The notes under the pieces are model-generated. The model saw only the letters and a list, made by a program, of their open reading frames with translations, searched no databases and was not told where the DNA came from. Position numbers and translations under genes: made by a program. A DNA stretch of 14,251 nucleotides from Actinomycetota bacterium (GTDB lineage: Bacteria; Actinomycetota; Actinomycetes; S36-B12; UBA5976): the NCBI GenBank assembly GCA_026392535.1, contig JAPLBX010000110.1:2967-17217 (forward strand), in the 5' to 3' direction. Shown piece by piece: positions 13,494 to 14,251 of this stretch. Each line of letters opens with the position of its first letter. The stretch's first letter is position 1.

Positions 13494-14251
13494 TTAAAAG
13501 AAGATTGTCTGAAATTCATTCGTTCTAACAAATCCAAGGTGCTCATAGAGTGCGACGGCTGGTTTGTTGAAGTCATTTACGTAGAGTGTAATTTTTGGCG
13601 GGTGTTGCTTTTGAATGAGATTGATTGCCATATGCAACAACTCTGTCGAATATCCCCTACCTCGAAGATCTGGGTGTAGCCAAACTCCCTGTAACTGACA
13701 AAAGCCATCAAAGTGTGATCCAACATCAACTTTGAAAAGCACTCGCCCATCTCCAGCGAACCATCCATAAGAAAGATTTGCAGATATTTGCGACCTAACT
13801 CTTTGCCGGTATTCGACTAAGTTAAATGGCGGAAGCCCGACTTCACTTGTGAACATTTCAATTGAAGCTGACGTGTAGGCATCTAAATCCGAATCAGTAA
13901 CTAATCTGACTTTAGAGTCTTCATGTACTGGCAAGATTTGATTTAAGACAAAAAGCAATTGCCTTTCACGAATCAGCCTAGGCGCTGGAAAGAAATTTGC
14001 CAGATTCGCCCACAAAATTTCAACATCAGCCTTTGCTCCAACAATTGAAGCGCAGCGAATCGAAAGATTTGATAAGAATTTTCCAATTTCAACCGCCGCA
14101 TTCTCATTTAGGTTGAATGGAACTAAATTTGAGCCATAAAGAACGCCACCGATTAATTCCCCATCTTCAAAATATCCCAGCACCGAAGTATTGGAATTCT
14201 TGGATAGGAGTTCGCTAGCTCGGGAAGCAACGAATAGGTGCGTTTCTAGAT
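13494..14251 (-). CDS. GNAT family N-acetyltransferase (DUF4081-like), 5' end outside window
   Basis: Acetyl-CoA-dependent N-acetyltransferase; 251 residues are visible and the frame is open to the right edge. The C-terminal GNAT domain has motif A, VWLHPDLRGRGYSTELL (the R-G-R-G-Y acetyl-CoA pyrophosphate loop), and the motif B region LYVNDFNKPAVALYEHLGFV. The N-terminal portion (GYFEDGELIGGVLYGSNLVP) resembles the DUF4081 domain that precedes GNAT in an actinobacterial protein encoded near ispG and proS (Rv2867c type). A GTG at 14183 is an internal codon, not the likely start, because the coding sequence continues upstream with LETHLFVASRASELL. The substrate is unknown. It is followed by a spacer of 66 bases before proS. 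Confidence 0.88.
   Translation of the reverse strand, partial: LETHLFVASRASELLSKNSNTSVLGYFEDGELIGGVLYGSNLVPFNLNENAAVEIGKFLSNLSIRCASIVGAKADVEILWANLANFFPAPRLIRERQLLFVLNQILPVHEDSKVRLVTDSDLDAYTSASIEMFTSEVGLPPFNLVEYRQRVRSQISANLSYGWFAGDGRVLFKVDVGSHFDGFCQLQGVWLHPDLRGRGYSTELLHMAINLIQKQHPPKITLYVNDFNKPAVALYEHLGFVRTNEFQTIFF

Noticed and set aside
1..14251. CRISPR arrays, tRNA or rRNA genes, insertion sequences, phage genes or defence systems
   Set aside because: No regularly spaced repeats, cloverleaf sequences, transposase signatures or phage-like genes are visible; the window is filled with conserved housekeeping genes.

Overview
The window is a run of housekeeping translation and RNA-metabolism genes from an actinobacterium. 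Every gene lies on the minus strand, so transcription runs from right to left. The order GNAT (DUF4081-like) - proS - rimP - nusA - ylxR - infB - rbfA - truB - ribF - rpsO - pnp - M16 peptidase is the order I recall from Mycobacterium and Streptomyces. IF2 has the long Gly/Pro-rich linker typical of that phylum. The sequence is AT-rich for the phylum, spacers are short, and several genes present in the mycobacterial version (nrnA and dinF types) are absent. This suggests a streamlined low-GC lineage such as the freshwater acI group (Nanopelagicales). The lineage is inference; the phylum call is firmer.

Layout in the direction of transcription: the 3' part of an N-acetyltransferase gene (14251-13494); proS, overlapping by 8 bases a TSUP-type membrane permease that sits inside the otherwise conserved cluster; rimP, nusA and ylxR, packed with overlaps or gaps of 5 bases or less; a 135-base spacer with a terminator-like hairpin; infB, rbfA, truB and ribF, again tightly packed; a 128-base spacer; rpsO; a 191-base structured spacer; pnp; and an M16 zinc peptidase that starts on the pnp stop codon and runs off the left edge. 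No stretch over 300 bases lacks a gene. I saw no tRNA, rRNA, CRISPR array or mobile element.

How the genes work together: ProRS supplies Pro-tRNA. RimP and RbfA mature the 30S subunit and S15 is one of its primary binding proteins. NusA couples transcription to termination and antitermination. IF2 starts translation, TruB modifies tRNA U55, RibF makes FMN and FAD, and PNPase degrades RNA.

The points most worth a second look are three. (1) The rpsO-pnp spacer can fold into a closed multi-stem structure, with an alternative hairpin that would hide the pnp ribosome-binding site, which looks like a PNPase autoregulatory switch. (2) nusA is split by a frameshift that fits a 16-base deletion just after the KH1 GxxG loop. 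(3) infB carries a 54-base, nearly perfect tandem duplication in its linker. I found no defence system or other accessory system.
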